A stretch of 64,000 nucleotides of DNA from Scolanthus callimorphus. Lineage: Eukaryota; Cnidaria; Anthozoa; Actiniaria; Edwardsiidae. A program made the position numbers and the translations under genes. Shown here piece by piece: positions 43,985 to 51,888 of the stretch. The stretch lies in the NCBI GenBank assembly GCA_033964015.1, contig CM066916.1, positions 27,173,404-27,237,403 of the forward strand, given 5' to 3'. The stretch's first letter is position 1, and each line of letters starts with the position of its first letter. The notes beneath the pieces are model-generated. The model made no database searches. It saw nothing but the letters and a program-made list of their open reading frames with translations, and was not told the DNA's origin.

Positions 43985-44652
43985 GAAAGCTAAACATTCG
44001 GCTTCTGATTTATAGTATTCGCGAATAGTATGAAGCACTAGGCTGGGATTGCTGGTTGTCTCAGGGTCGCCGTTAGAGTCTAAATTATTTTCTAAAATCA
44101 AAGTGCGTACATGTGGTTTTGCTTTATTTCGCTTCTCTAAAGTAAGAAAATATTTGTTTTTTTTCCGAATTCATACCAGTTCGCTCGAGCTCTAACAATG
44201 AGACCCTCCGTAACGTAGTTGCTATATATTTCTAGACGCGTCTTAATCTTCGCGTGTTTCTCCCTCAGGCTCGCGTCATCGTGCCTGTTATCGAAACTTT
44301 CAATTTCGATCAGCTCTGACTCTAGCTTAGCGTACTGAGATCTTCGTTCCTTTGCCCTAGCTTTCGAGAATCCAATTGAAAATTTTCTTGTTTCGTATTT
44401 GATCAATTCCCAGCAAAGTTGCGGGCTTGTGATTCCGTTTTGTCTCAATTCCTGTTTATAACGTGTTAGCTTATCTGTTAAACCCTCTACGAAAGCATTA
44501 TCTTTAATAAGAGAGTTATTAAAGCGCCAAAAGAATGGACCATGTCTGGCCTCTGAAATTGAGCTAATAGAGGTTTTAAGAGCTGAGTAAGCGCTAGATG
44601 GTGCCGGGATGATCTCGCTGATTCCAGCCACAATTACAGACCAAAAGCCCAT
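43985..44652 (-). mobile_element. L1-like ORF2 fragment I (EN-RT linker)
   Basis: The minus frame contains FWRFNNSLIKDNAFVEGLTD and FSIGFSKARAKERRSQYAK, then RARANWYEFGKK. This aligns by eye with the linker of the complete ORF2 at 53171 (FWKFNSLLLKDKNFVEQMKS, FSIKYSKRKAKEKRD, SKARWHEMGEKS). After a frameshift near 44155 the match continues in another frame down to about 43990 (TIREYYKS compared with IQGFYEQLYSS). It is a 5'- and 3'-truncated, broken copy from a different subfamily than the full element. Confidence 0.75.
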
Positions 44653-44758
44653 TTAACTATTTCTTACATTCTTGGGTGAAGTTAATCCTTACACGGTGCA
44701 CAACTGGCGCATGTTTCGACACACTCGGTAATCTTTCTCCGCCATTGATAACCAAACA

Positions 44759-44858
44759 CAATCTCGTTCCCAGAGCCCTGCATTTTCTGCGCATGCGTCG
44801 CCAAATTATTTTTTGGCGACGCATGCGCAGAAAATGCAGGGCTCTGGGAACGAGATTG
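44759..44858. mobile_element. Perfect 47-bp hairpin MITE with 9-bp TSD
   Basis: Two perfectly inverse 47-bp arms (CAATCTCGTTCCCAGAGCCC... and ...GGGCTCTGGGAACGAGATTG) surround a 6-bp loop TTATTT. AACCAAACA flanks both ends (44750-44758, 44859-44867). The inner arm has GCGCATGCGTCGCC, resembling the GCGCATGCGTCAG line in the GAGCTCCCCGG family. The hairpin is so perfect that the insertion must be young. Confidence 0.95.
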
Positions 44859-44927
44859 AACCAAACAAGTCAAGTTACTAAGATGCAATGCGCATGCGCG
44901 GCAGAATACTCCTCTATTTATTTCTAG

Positions 44928-45479
44928 ACGCGTCTTAATCTTCGCGTGTTTTTCCCTCTGGCTCGCGTCATCGTGCCAGTTATCGAAACTTTCAATTTCG
45001 ATCAGCTCCGACTCTAGCTTAGCGTACTGAGATCTTCGTTCCTTTGCCCTAGCTTTCGAGAATCCAATTGAAAATTTTCTTGTTTCGTATTTGATCAATT
45101 CCCAGCAAAGTTGCGGGTTTGTGATTCCGTTTTGTCTCAATTCCTGTTTATAACGTGTTAGCTTATCTGTTAAACCCTCTACGAAAGCATTATCTTTAAT
45201 AAGAGAGTTATTAAAGCGCCAAAAGGATGGACCATGTCTGGCCTCTGAAATTGAGCTAAAATAAATTTTAAGAGCTGAGTGATCGCTAGATGGCGACGGG
45301 ATGATATCAGTATGCGAAATAAGGGGATACTGGTGATCTGAGACGAAAATATAGTCCCGTCGCCAATGTAGGGTGACCTTAGGGTCACTCCTCACACCTT
45401 GCCCTACCCCCCTCCACGTATACCTCTTCAGATCGGGGCTCCTTACTCTCCATGTGTCGCATAAATCAAGCTCACTCAT
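44928..45479 (-). mobile_element. L1-like ORF2 fragment II (EN end plus linker)
   Basis: It includes the end of the endonuclease domain (ELDLCDTWRVRSPDLKRYTW, then PSSDHSALKI with the SDH motif) and the same linker as fragment I. The region 44928-45315 repeats 44230-44615 with only a few changes, in the same orientation. It stops at TTTCTAGACGCGTCTTAATC, which is also inside fragment I, so the two are a partial tandem duplication with the 100-bp hairpin between them. Confidence 0.75.
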
Positions 45480-45530
45480 AATAGAATGTAACGTTTCTAA
45501 TGTTTCAGTTGGTTCTTTTCTGTTTTTTAG

Positions 45531-46856
45531 GGAAATATCAAGTCTAAAATTTCATTTGAAACGGAGCACAAAGACATTCAAGTGAACACTTGTCTTGGCA
45601 CTGGTGAAGAGATTCAACACATGATAAAGAAGGAAAAGGTTGATTGTGAAGATCATGATATCTCCAAAGCAATGAAACCTGTTCATGTCGGCCTTGAGGA
45701 ACAGTCAACATTTGTACTGAGCGAATTTATGATTGATTATAAAGATCAGCAAAGGTCTGAGGAAACGGAAAGGGATGATGGCCATGGCAGGAAAGACTTG
45801 AGTAAAAAAGGTGATGGAGCACAACTACAGTCAAGGTTTAAGCCATATGAATGCAAACATTGTGGAAAATGCTTTAGAAGGTCTTGTGACCTGGCACGAC
45901 ATGAGCGTATACATACAGGAATAAAGCCATATGAATGCAAACAGTGCGGTAAGTGCTTTAATACAGCTGGTAATTTAACAAAACACGAACGTGTACATAC
46001 AGGAATAAAGCCATATGAATGCAAACATTGTGGAAAATGGTTTAGAGGGTCTGGTAACCTAGCACGACATGAACGTATTCACATAGGAATGAAGCCATAT
46101 GAATTCAAACATTGTGGGAAATGCTTTTGTGGGTCTAGTAACCTTACACGACATGAACGTATACATACAGGTATAAAGCCACATGAATGCAAACAGTGCG
46201 GTAAATGCTTTAGTCAGACTGCTAACCTAGCAGCACATGAACGAATACACACAGGAATAAAGCCATACGAATGCAAACAGTGCGGTAAATGCTTTAATAC
46301 AGCTAGTAGTTTAACAACACATGAACGTATACATACAGGAATAAAGCCATATGAATGCAAACAGTGCGGTAAATGCTTTAATACGGCTAGTAATTTAACA
46401 ACACATGAACGTATACATACAGGAATAAAGCCATATGAATGCAAACAGTGCGGTAAATGCTTTAATACAGCTAGTAATTTAACAAAACATGAACATATAC
46501 ATACAGGGACAAAGCCATATAAATGCAAACAGTGCGGTAAATGCTTTACGCAAACTGGCAACCTAGCAAGTCATGAGGTAACACATACAGGAATAAAGCC
46601 ATGTGAATGCAAACAGTGCGGTAAATGGTTTAGTAGGTCTAGCGACCTTGAACGACATGAAAGTATACATACAGAAATAAAGCCATATGAATGCAAACAT
46701 TGTGGAAAATGCTTTAGTGGGTCTAGAAGCCTAGCAACACATGAACGTGTACATGCAGGAATAAAGCCGTATGTATGCAAATTATGCGGTAAATGCTTTT
46801 CGCGAACTGGTCACTTAGCCTATCACGAAAGAACACACACAGGAATAAAGCCATAA
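45531..46856 (+). CDS. C2H2 zinc-finger protein 2, terminal exon (12 fingers)
   Basis: Paralogue of the exon at 24828: same acceptor position (TTCTTTTCTGTTTTTTAG), same phase 0 and aligned N-terminal region (FETEHKDIQVNTC, then VGLEEQSTFVLSEF, RSEETERDDGHGRKD). Twelve 28-residue fingers follow with consensus ECKQCGKCF and HERIHTGIKP. Finger 4 has Phe for the first zinc-binding Cys (YEFKHCGKCF) and should not fold normally. Fingers 6, 7 and 8 are near-identical (NTASSL / NTASNL), a sign of recent expansion or conversion. There is no good ATG near the acceptor, so the start must be in an upstream exon, possibly 33196-33255. The frame ends at TAA replacing the Tyr codon of the next finger. Confidence 0.88.
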   Translation, partial: GNIKSKISFETEHKDIQVNTCLGTGEEIQHMIKKEKVDCEDHDISKAMKPVHVGLEEQSTFVLSEFMIDYKDQQRSEETERDDGHGRKDLSKKGDGAQLQSRFKPYECKHCGKCFRRSCDLARHERIHTGIKPYECKQCGKCFNTAGNLTKHERVHTGIKPYECKHCGKWFRGSGNLARHERIHIGMKPYEFKHCGKCFCGSSNLTRHERIHTGIKPHECKQCGKCFSQTANLAAHERIHTGIKPYECKQCGKCFNTASSLTTHERIHTGIKPYECKQCGKCFNTASNLTTHERIHTGIKPYECKQCGKCFNTASNLTKHEHIHTGTKPYKCKQCGKCFTQTGNLASHEVTHTGIKPCECKQCGKWFSRSSDLERHESIHTEIKPYECKHCGKCFSGSRSLATHERVHAGIKPYVCKLCGKCFSRTGHLAYHERTHTGIKP

Positions 46857-46928
46857 GATTGCAAACATTGTGGAAGACGATTTAGCTTATCTAGTTACCT
46901 AAACATACACAAAGAAATACACAAATAA
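46857..46928 (+). pseudogene. Last finger of zinc-finger gene 2, beyond the stop
   Basis: After TAA the same frame reads DCKHCGRRFSLSSYLNIHKE then IHK and a TAA at 46926-46928. It has all four zinc ligands. The equivalent last unit exists, decayed, after gene 1 (about 26590-26650), so the ancestral protein had this finger as its C-terminus. The loss here is a single-codon nonsense change. Confidence 0.8.
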
Positions 46929-47259
46929 AATTGCAGAATGCAACTAATCAAGGAGGTTTAAGGATAAAACCTCCTTGAGCTAAGTTTTGCTTTCGTCAAT
47001 CAAACGAGTGAACACTGGTGATTTCATGCAGGCTTTTAGAGGTTTGTCAACTAATAAAGACTAGCTAGCCGCCAAAACAATTTTTCTATCATAAAACCCA
47101 AACGAAACTTAGGATATGCCTTTGTGTTAAAACGTTTGATGGGTGAAAGCGAAAACGCTGTTTGGTGTAACAGTGGGAGTAACAGTGACAAAATGCCAAG
47201 GCTTATAAAATCTCACTCAGCTAAAACCGTTGCATCGCGATCCTCGTTTCCAAAAACTG

Positions 47260-47457
47260 ATTTTTGACTTTGCTGTTCCGCCAATCAAACTGTCTGAGCC
47301 AATTAAATTGTTGCCCTGTTCCGCCTAGTGCAGTCAACTGGCTTCCCTCTAGAACCAGACATTTTCGCGACAGAAGCCAGGCGACTGCACAAGGCGAAAC
47401 AGGGCAAGAATCTGATTGGCTTATAAGATTTGACTTGCGGAACAGCAAAGCCAAAAA
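47260..47457. mobile_element. Foldback MITE, TTTTTGACTTTGCTGTTCCG ends
   Basis: The left arm TTTTTGACTTTGCTGTTCCG with GAGCCAAT, TTGCCCTGTTCCGCC and GTGCAGTC is the near-inverse of the right arm (GACTGCACAAGGCGAAACAG, GATTGGCTTATAAG, CGGAACAGCAAAGCCAAAAA). Length about 198 bp. Confidence 0.8.
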
Positions 47458-47535
47458 CAAATCGATGTTGTATCATTTGAATATTGACATCAGAACTTAA
47501 CAAGAAAGCGCAAAAACTGGCTCATATGAATTCAT

Positions 47536-47565
47536 TCTCTTACCCAGAGCTCCCCGGCTCTGTAA
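47536..47565 (+). mobile_element. Solo end of the GAGCTCCCCGG MITE
   Basis: ATTCTCTTACCCAGAGCTCC CCGGCTC is present, but the rest of the element is absent. It lies about 70 bp before a full copy. Confidence 0.6.
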
Positions 47566-47632
47566 AGCTGAAGAGTAAAACAGCTTTTAAATCATATTTC
47601 GCCCTGTATCCTTTGGAAGGGGAGCTGATCAC

Positions 47633-47856
47633 CATTCTCTTAGCCAGAGCTCCCCGGCTCGTCTCCTCGCGGGGGAGGCTCTGGTGACAGCCACTGACGC
47701 ATGCGCGAGATTTTATACAGAGCCGTTGAGAGAAAGATCTTTCTGCGCATGCACCAACGTTCAAAACCAGCCAATCAGCAAAGGTCCTCAAATGGATGTC
47801 ACCAGAGCCTCCCCTGCGAGGTGAGAACGAGCCGGGGAGCTCTGGGTACGAGAATG
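47633..47856. mobile_element. GAGCTCCCCGG MITE, full copy, 9-bp TSD
   Basis: Same family as 29689-29909 but in the opposite orientation. The ends are CATTCTCTTAGCCAGAGCTC and GAGCTCTGGGTACGAGAATG. GCTGATCAC flanks both sides (47624-47632, 47857-47865), a perfect 9-bp duplication. Confidence 0.92.
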
Positions 47857-48137
47857 GCTGATCACAAATTTGAGGCTCTTGAGAGGGGGGGTGGAGCTTG
47901 TTATAGAGGGGGCGTTATTATAAGAGCGTTTCAGTACATATAGATAAAAAGCGCAGAGCGCAGAGCCATAGATAATGCAGGAAGAATACAATGGTTCAAA
48001 GTAGAACTCAGGTATATGATCGACTTAATTTTTCATAGTTCAGCGGTATTCCCATTCATGTATCGCGGGCGCGTCCGCGCGTGTCTGCCTGCCCCACCAC
48101 AGGTAGACCAAGTCCTTTTTTAGGCCAATTATGTACA

Positions 48138-48436
48138 GGGCCATTCCATTTTTAAGCCGAACCCCCCCTACGGAAGAGCTCATTTTCTTTAGTAACCCCC
48201 TCGGAAAAAGGGCCTATTTTGGATTGCACCCCCTCGGAAGAAACCCACGGAAGAGGCTATTTTTTATTGCACCCCTCGGAAAAACCCACGGAAGAGGCTT
48301 TTCCTTAATGTACCCCCTCGGAAAAACCCACGGAAGAGCCTTTTTTCGGTTTGACCCCTCGGAAATGGCCATTTTGCTATACCCCCTAGGAAAACTTCTT
48401 CTGTAGGGGGAGTGCGGAAAAAAAATGGAATGGCCC
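48138..48436. mobile_element. MITE GGGCCATTCCAT with internal CCCCTCGGAA repeats
   Basis: GGGCCATTCCATTTTT and its inverse bound the element, with ACA on both sides (48135-48137, 48437-48439). The inside is a minisatellite of about 50 bp (ACCCCCTCGGAAAAACCCAC, GGAAGAGGCTTTT) repeated four to five times. The ends resemble those of the 1.3-kb element at 3722, which also has a 3-bp duplication and C-rich lines. Confidence 0.8.
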
Positions 48437-48519
48437 ACAGTGGTAACCTTTGTGACTCATTAACACAGAAAAATATGTAACCGGGAGCTCCGCTCTTAGC
48501 CAGTGGCAATTTATATATT

Positions 48520-48850
48520 ACTATTCTTCCTAGTAGACCGTTAAACCTCTCCGAGTTTTCTGCCCGCCGGCGGCTGTCTAAAATTGATCGCGTGATCACC
48601 TTTTTTTTTTACCACGTGATGAGTTGCTTATATACCACGTGATCGGTATTTGTGGGCGTAAACTTTGAGAGTTTGACGAGACACATTGTTTTGCTACTTT
48701 CCAACAAAGTCTACGCCCAAAACGGTTGATCACGTGATACATAAGCAAACCATCACGTGGTACATGAAAAGGTGGTCACGCGATAAATTTGTGACAGCCG
48801 CCGGCGGGCTGAGAAACCAAGAGGTGTAACGGTCTACTGGGAAGAGTAGT
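48520..48850. mobile_element. Foldback MITE AGTAGACCGTTA, GCCGGCGG arms
   Basis: The arms contain AGTAGACCGTTAAACCTCT and GCCCGCCGGCGGCTGTC on the left, and GACAGCCGCCGGCGGGC with AGAGGTGTAACGGTCTACT on the right. CACGTGAT motifs recur five times inside (ACCACGTGATGAG and so on). Similarity extends a little beyond the arms (CTATTCTTCC / GGAAGAGTAG). Confidence 0.8.
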
Positions 48851-48931
48851 AGATGATTACGATGGTTGATTATAGTGATGTGGTTGTGTTTTTGTTTTGT
48901 TCCTAGCTAGTTGATCTTTTAAAATATTTGT

Positions 48932-48937
48932 AATAAA
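48932..48937 (+). promoter_or_regulatory. Polyadenylation signal AATAAA, paralogous position
   Basis: The context GTAATAAACGATGTTGATTA with CCACAAGTTGTTACAGTTCT matches the sequence after gene 1 (26861). It marks the shared 3' end of the duplicated zinc-finger unit. Confidence 0.55.
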
Positions 48938-49157
48938 CGATGTTGATTAACCACAAGTTGTTACAGTTCTTTTATTGCTGTTGACAATATTTTGTATGAG
49001 AGACGAGGAAAATGCAAGCAGCGGGTGAAATACCGGGATGGAATTTCTATATGAGGATAATGCCACAAAATAACCCAAGGGCTCTGAATACGAGATTGAC
49101 TGCAATGGTTAGTTTGACACTAATGAGCAAGTGTCCACATGGTTATTCATGCATCCC

Positions 49158-49272
49158 CATACTCGTACCCAGAGCTCCCCGCCTCGTCTGCTTGCAGGGA
49201 AGGCTCTGGGGACATCCAACTGAGGGCTGTCGCTGATTGGTTGATTTTGGGCGCTGGAGCATGCACGTAAAG
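49158..49272 (+). mobile_element. Half copy of the GAGCTCCCCGG MITE
   Basis: Starts CATACTCGTACCCAGAGCTC and runs to the internal GGAGCATGCACGTAAAGGTC, then stops at the edge of the next element (CAGGGTTCCCACTC at about 49273). More diverged than the other copies. Confidence 0.7.
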
Positions 49273-50578
49273 GTCATTCAGGGTTCCCACTCACCTTGAA
49301 AAGTCAGGGAAATCTGAAAATTTTCCACTGTCAGGGAATTTTGAAAAAGGTCAAGGAATTTTAAAAACAGCTCAAAGACAGGGAAATTTTTAGCGCTATA
49401 TTTGTTGTATTTTGAGGCACCAGTTGCAAAAGACACTGTTATTACAGGGTCCTGAAAGGGGGGGGGGGGGGGGCAATCCCGTTTCCCGGCCGTTTTTTCC
49501 GCAAAATCCCGTTCCCATTAGGTAAAATCCCGTTCCCGGTAGGACGAGTCGGTAAAATCCCGGCGCGCGAAAACTGTGATGTTAAAATTGAGATTCCTGC
49601 TTTTATCGGTACTATCTCTTGCTCCTGTAGGTTTTATTGTTCATGCACGCCGCAAATGACGAAATTGTTATTATTGCAACCAAGTGACGAATTACTATGC
49701 TTGTAATTAATTACTATGCTCGATTTCTTTCCAACATAGTGATTGTCCGCCAGGCCTATTGTGTATAAAGGCTTTTCGTGATCCCCCTATTTGAACTAAG
49801 GGGATTATTTTACAGGCATTTCTCTTCTGTTGCGCGTGAAGCGCGCCCAGTTTTAATTGATAAACGAATTTCCTCAAGCCTCAGAAAAAAGTTAGATGAA
49901 CATTGCATTTATTATGTGTAGCAAACAAAGCCTGTTTGTATTCTTCGTGCACGACGCAAATGCCGCCCTACTGATGAATTTCTATGTTCGTAACGTCGAT
50001 CTCACGCTTATGGGCTTGTTTCGAACATAGTAATTGCTTGCAAGGTCATACGATTCTATTCAAAAAGTGGTTCCGCCGTTTTGAAAATGCCCTATGCCAA
50101 GTTATCAAACCGTTGATCAAAACCTCGCAGATTCCGAGCGACCGAAAAAAGCAAAACGAGGGCCTTAATTTAGAAGGGGCGAGAAGTGAAATTCTATTTT
50201 CAGGTAGCCTGCTGTTTAGGATACTCTAAACCGTCTTAAAATGCGAAAAATGGTATAAATTGACGACTTTTTATTAGGATACACAGGATATACAAGGAGA
50301 GATTTGAAAAATTTCGTTCCCGTTGAAGCATCTTTTGATTCCCATTCCCAGTAGACAAATCCCGTACCCGGTAACCCAAATCCCGTTTTCCCGGCCTAAA
50401 AAAAGGCGAATCCCGGCTTCCGTTTTACCCCTTCAGGACCCTGTTGTCAAAAAAATTCTACATGAAATTGACATTTCTTCTTCGATTTTAAGTAAAATCC
50501 TTTATGCAGATGTCAGGGAAAATTGCCTTTGGTCAGTAAAAAGTCAGGGAATTTTGCTTTCATGATAGAGTGAGAACC
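49273..50578. mobile_element. Outer element CAGGGTTCCCACTC, holding a second one
   Basis: CAGGGTTCCCACTCACCTTG at the left is the near-inverse of the right end (GATAGAGTGAGAACCC). Lines GTCAGGGAATTTTG occur in both arms. The arms are separated by the CAGGGTCCTGAA element at 49445. Confidence 0.6.
49445..50443. mobile_element. hAT-like element CAGGGTCCTGAA, non-autonomous
   Basis: CAGGGTCCTGAAAGGGG at the left is the inverse of CCCCTTCAGGACCCTG at the right. Subterminal lines AAATCCCGTTCCC recur three or more times in each arm. The inner sequence appears to be duplicated in tandem (49620-49790 and 49840-50060 share TTTCCAACATAGTGATTG-like and CGCAAATGACG-like lines). The inverted relative is at 21820-22255. 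No clear target duplication; no transposase. Confidence 0.75.
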
Positions 50579-50797
50579 CATTCTCGTACCGACAGCTCCC
50601 GGCTCGTCTGCTCGCAGGGGAGGCTCTGGTGCCATCCATTTGAGGACCTTTGTTGATTGTCTGGTTTTGAACGTTGGTGCATGCGCAGTAAGATCTTTCT
50701 CTCAGAGGCTCTGTATTAAATCTCGTGCATGCGTCAGGAGCTGTCACCAGAGCCTTCCCGCGAGGTTACAAGCCGGGGAGCTCTGGGTTCGAGTATG
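50579..50797. mobile_element. GAGCTCCCCGG MITE, full-length copy without TSD
   Basis: Both ends (CATTCTCGTACCGACAGCTC and GAGCTCTGGGTTCGAGTATG) and the interior match the family. The flanks do not repeat, so this copy was rearranged after insertion, or one flank was replaced by the adjoining element. Confidence 0.8.
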
Positions 50798-50939
50798 TTG
50801 CAGATCAATCTCTTACCCCGTCATCTTTTCGCCACGACAAGAATCAGAGCTCTGGGATAATTTAATTTATATAGTTATATTAATTTCAGAATTATATAGT
50901 TTTTAAATGCCTTAATTTTGCCATTAACCAAGGTCAAGA

Positions 50940-51788
50940 GCTTAATAATATGGTTTATTAATTCCTTTTACAGTGAAACACTGAATTATAGGTAAATACA
51001 AATGCGCAAGTTAAGGCTATATACATATGACAAATTTACACTTATTTACATTAAATTGGCTGAAACTTTACAGTTACAAAATTGGCAAAACGATCTGTCC
51101 TGGAAGGCAAGGAGCGAGAGGTAGTTCCTGATCTAAGCGAATAAGTAGATGGAATTACGCTTTTACGTTGGTGGATAAGTGGATAGATTGGGTTGGCGGG
51201 AGAAATATTATTGATAAAGCGATGGCATAAAGATACACGCCTCTCAGAGAGGGTAGGTATACCCGCTTTATCAAGGGTGGTATTATAACTGGTGCCAGGC
51301 CAGATAATTGCCATTGCCCTCCTTTGAACTCTCTCGAGTTGACCGGAGAGGAACTGCGGGAGGGAAGCATACACCACGGCAGCGTACTCAATTATTGATC
51401 GTATAAGGCTACATGTCAGACGGTAAGGCACCAGACATTTTTAGTTGCCTCAAGGCATAAAGCCTTTTGTTGGCTTTCTTCTTCACTACATAGTCGCAGT
51501 GCGCTGTCCAGGAAAGATCTTCTGAGATGTACACGCCGAGCAGCTTAAAGGATGAAACCTGCTCGATGAAAGAACCACCGATGGTTATTGGCCGTGGCAC
51601 GCAACTATTGAAGAGAAGAAAGTCAACAGCCATAGATTTGCACTTACGCGGGTTCAGAACCATGTTGTTACGTTCTGCAAAGGAGGAAATGTCGTCAACA
51701 ATACAATTGAGCAGTGATGGAGAATTCCGGGGACGTATTTAGCGCGCGGATCCCAGGATGTTACGAGGTCGTTAACCATGCCCGCAAA
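50940..51788 (-). mobile_element. CR1-like LINE, 3' half (interrupted)
   Basis: Minus-strand frames give, in order, a post-RT palm/thumb segment (VLNPRKCKSMAVDFLLFNSC, SFKLLGVYISEDLSWTAHCD) and a C-terminal region (LIRSIIEYAAVVYASLPQFL, LERVQRRAMAIIWPG). These are typical of CR1/Jockey-group LINE proteins. Two frames are needed, so at least one frameshift lies near 51410-51430. The 5' part lies at 57142-57580, on the far side of an L1-like insertion. Confidence 0.8.
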
Positions 51789-51801
51789 GAGCATTGGACC
51801 G
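51789..51801. repeat. Target-site duplication of the L1-like element (left)
   Basis: GAGCATTGGACCG is repeated exactly at 57142-57154 after the poly-A tail. It is part of the RT coding sequence of the older CR1-like LINE. Confidence 0.92.
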
Positions 51802-51888
51802 GCACTGGGCCTAGTTGTCGGAGAGTACAGACGTGTTTGAAATTGCTCTCCGGTTACCATGTAAAATTGGTTAACTAGCGGACGAGAA

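Larger units (their letters stand above)
46929..48945 (+). other. Probable 3' UTR / 3' flank enlarged by MITEs
   Basis: The AATAAA context at 48932-48937 matches that behind gene 1, where it lies only about 210 bp after the ancestral stop. Here the distance is about 2.0 kb, because at least four foldback elements (47260, 47633, 48138, 48520) lie in between. Whether the transcript really extends this far cannot be told from sequence. Confidence 0.5.

Noticed and set aside
51654..51860. 68-codon minus frame starting MVTGEQFQ
   Set aside because: It starts in the 5' end of the L1-like element and runs into the CR1-like RT, so it is an insertion-junction artefact.
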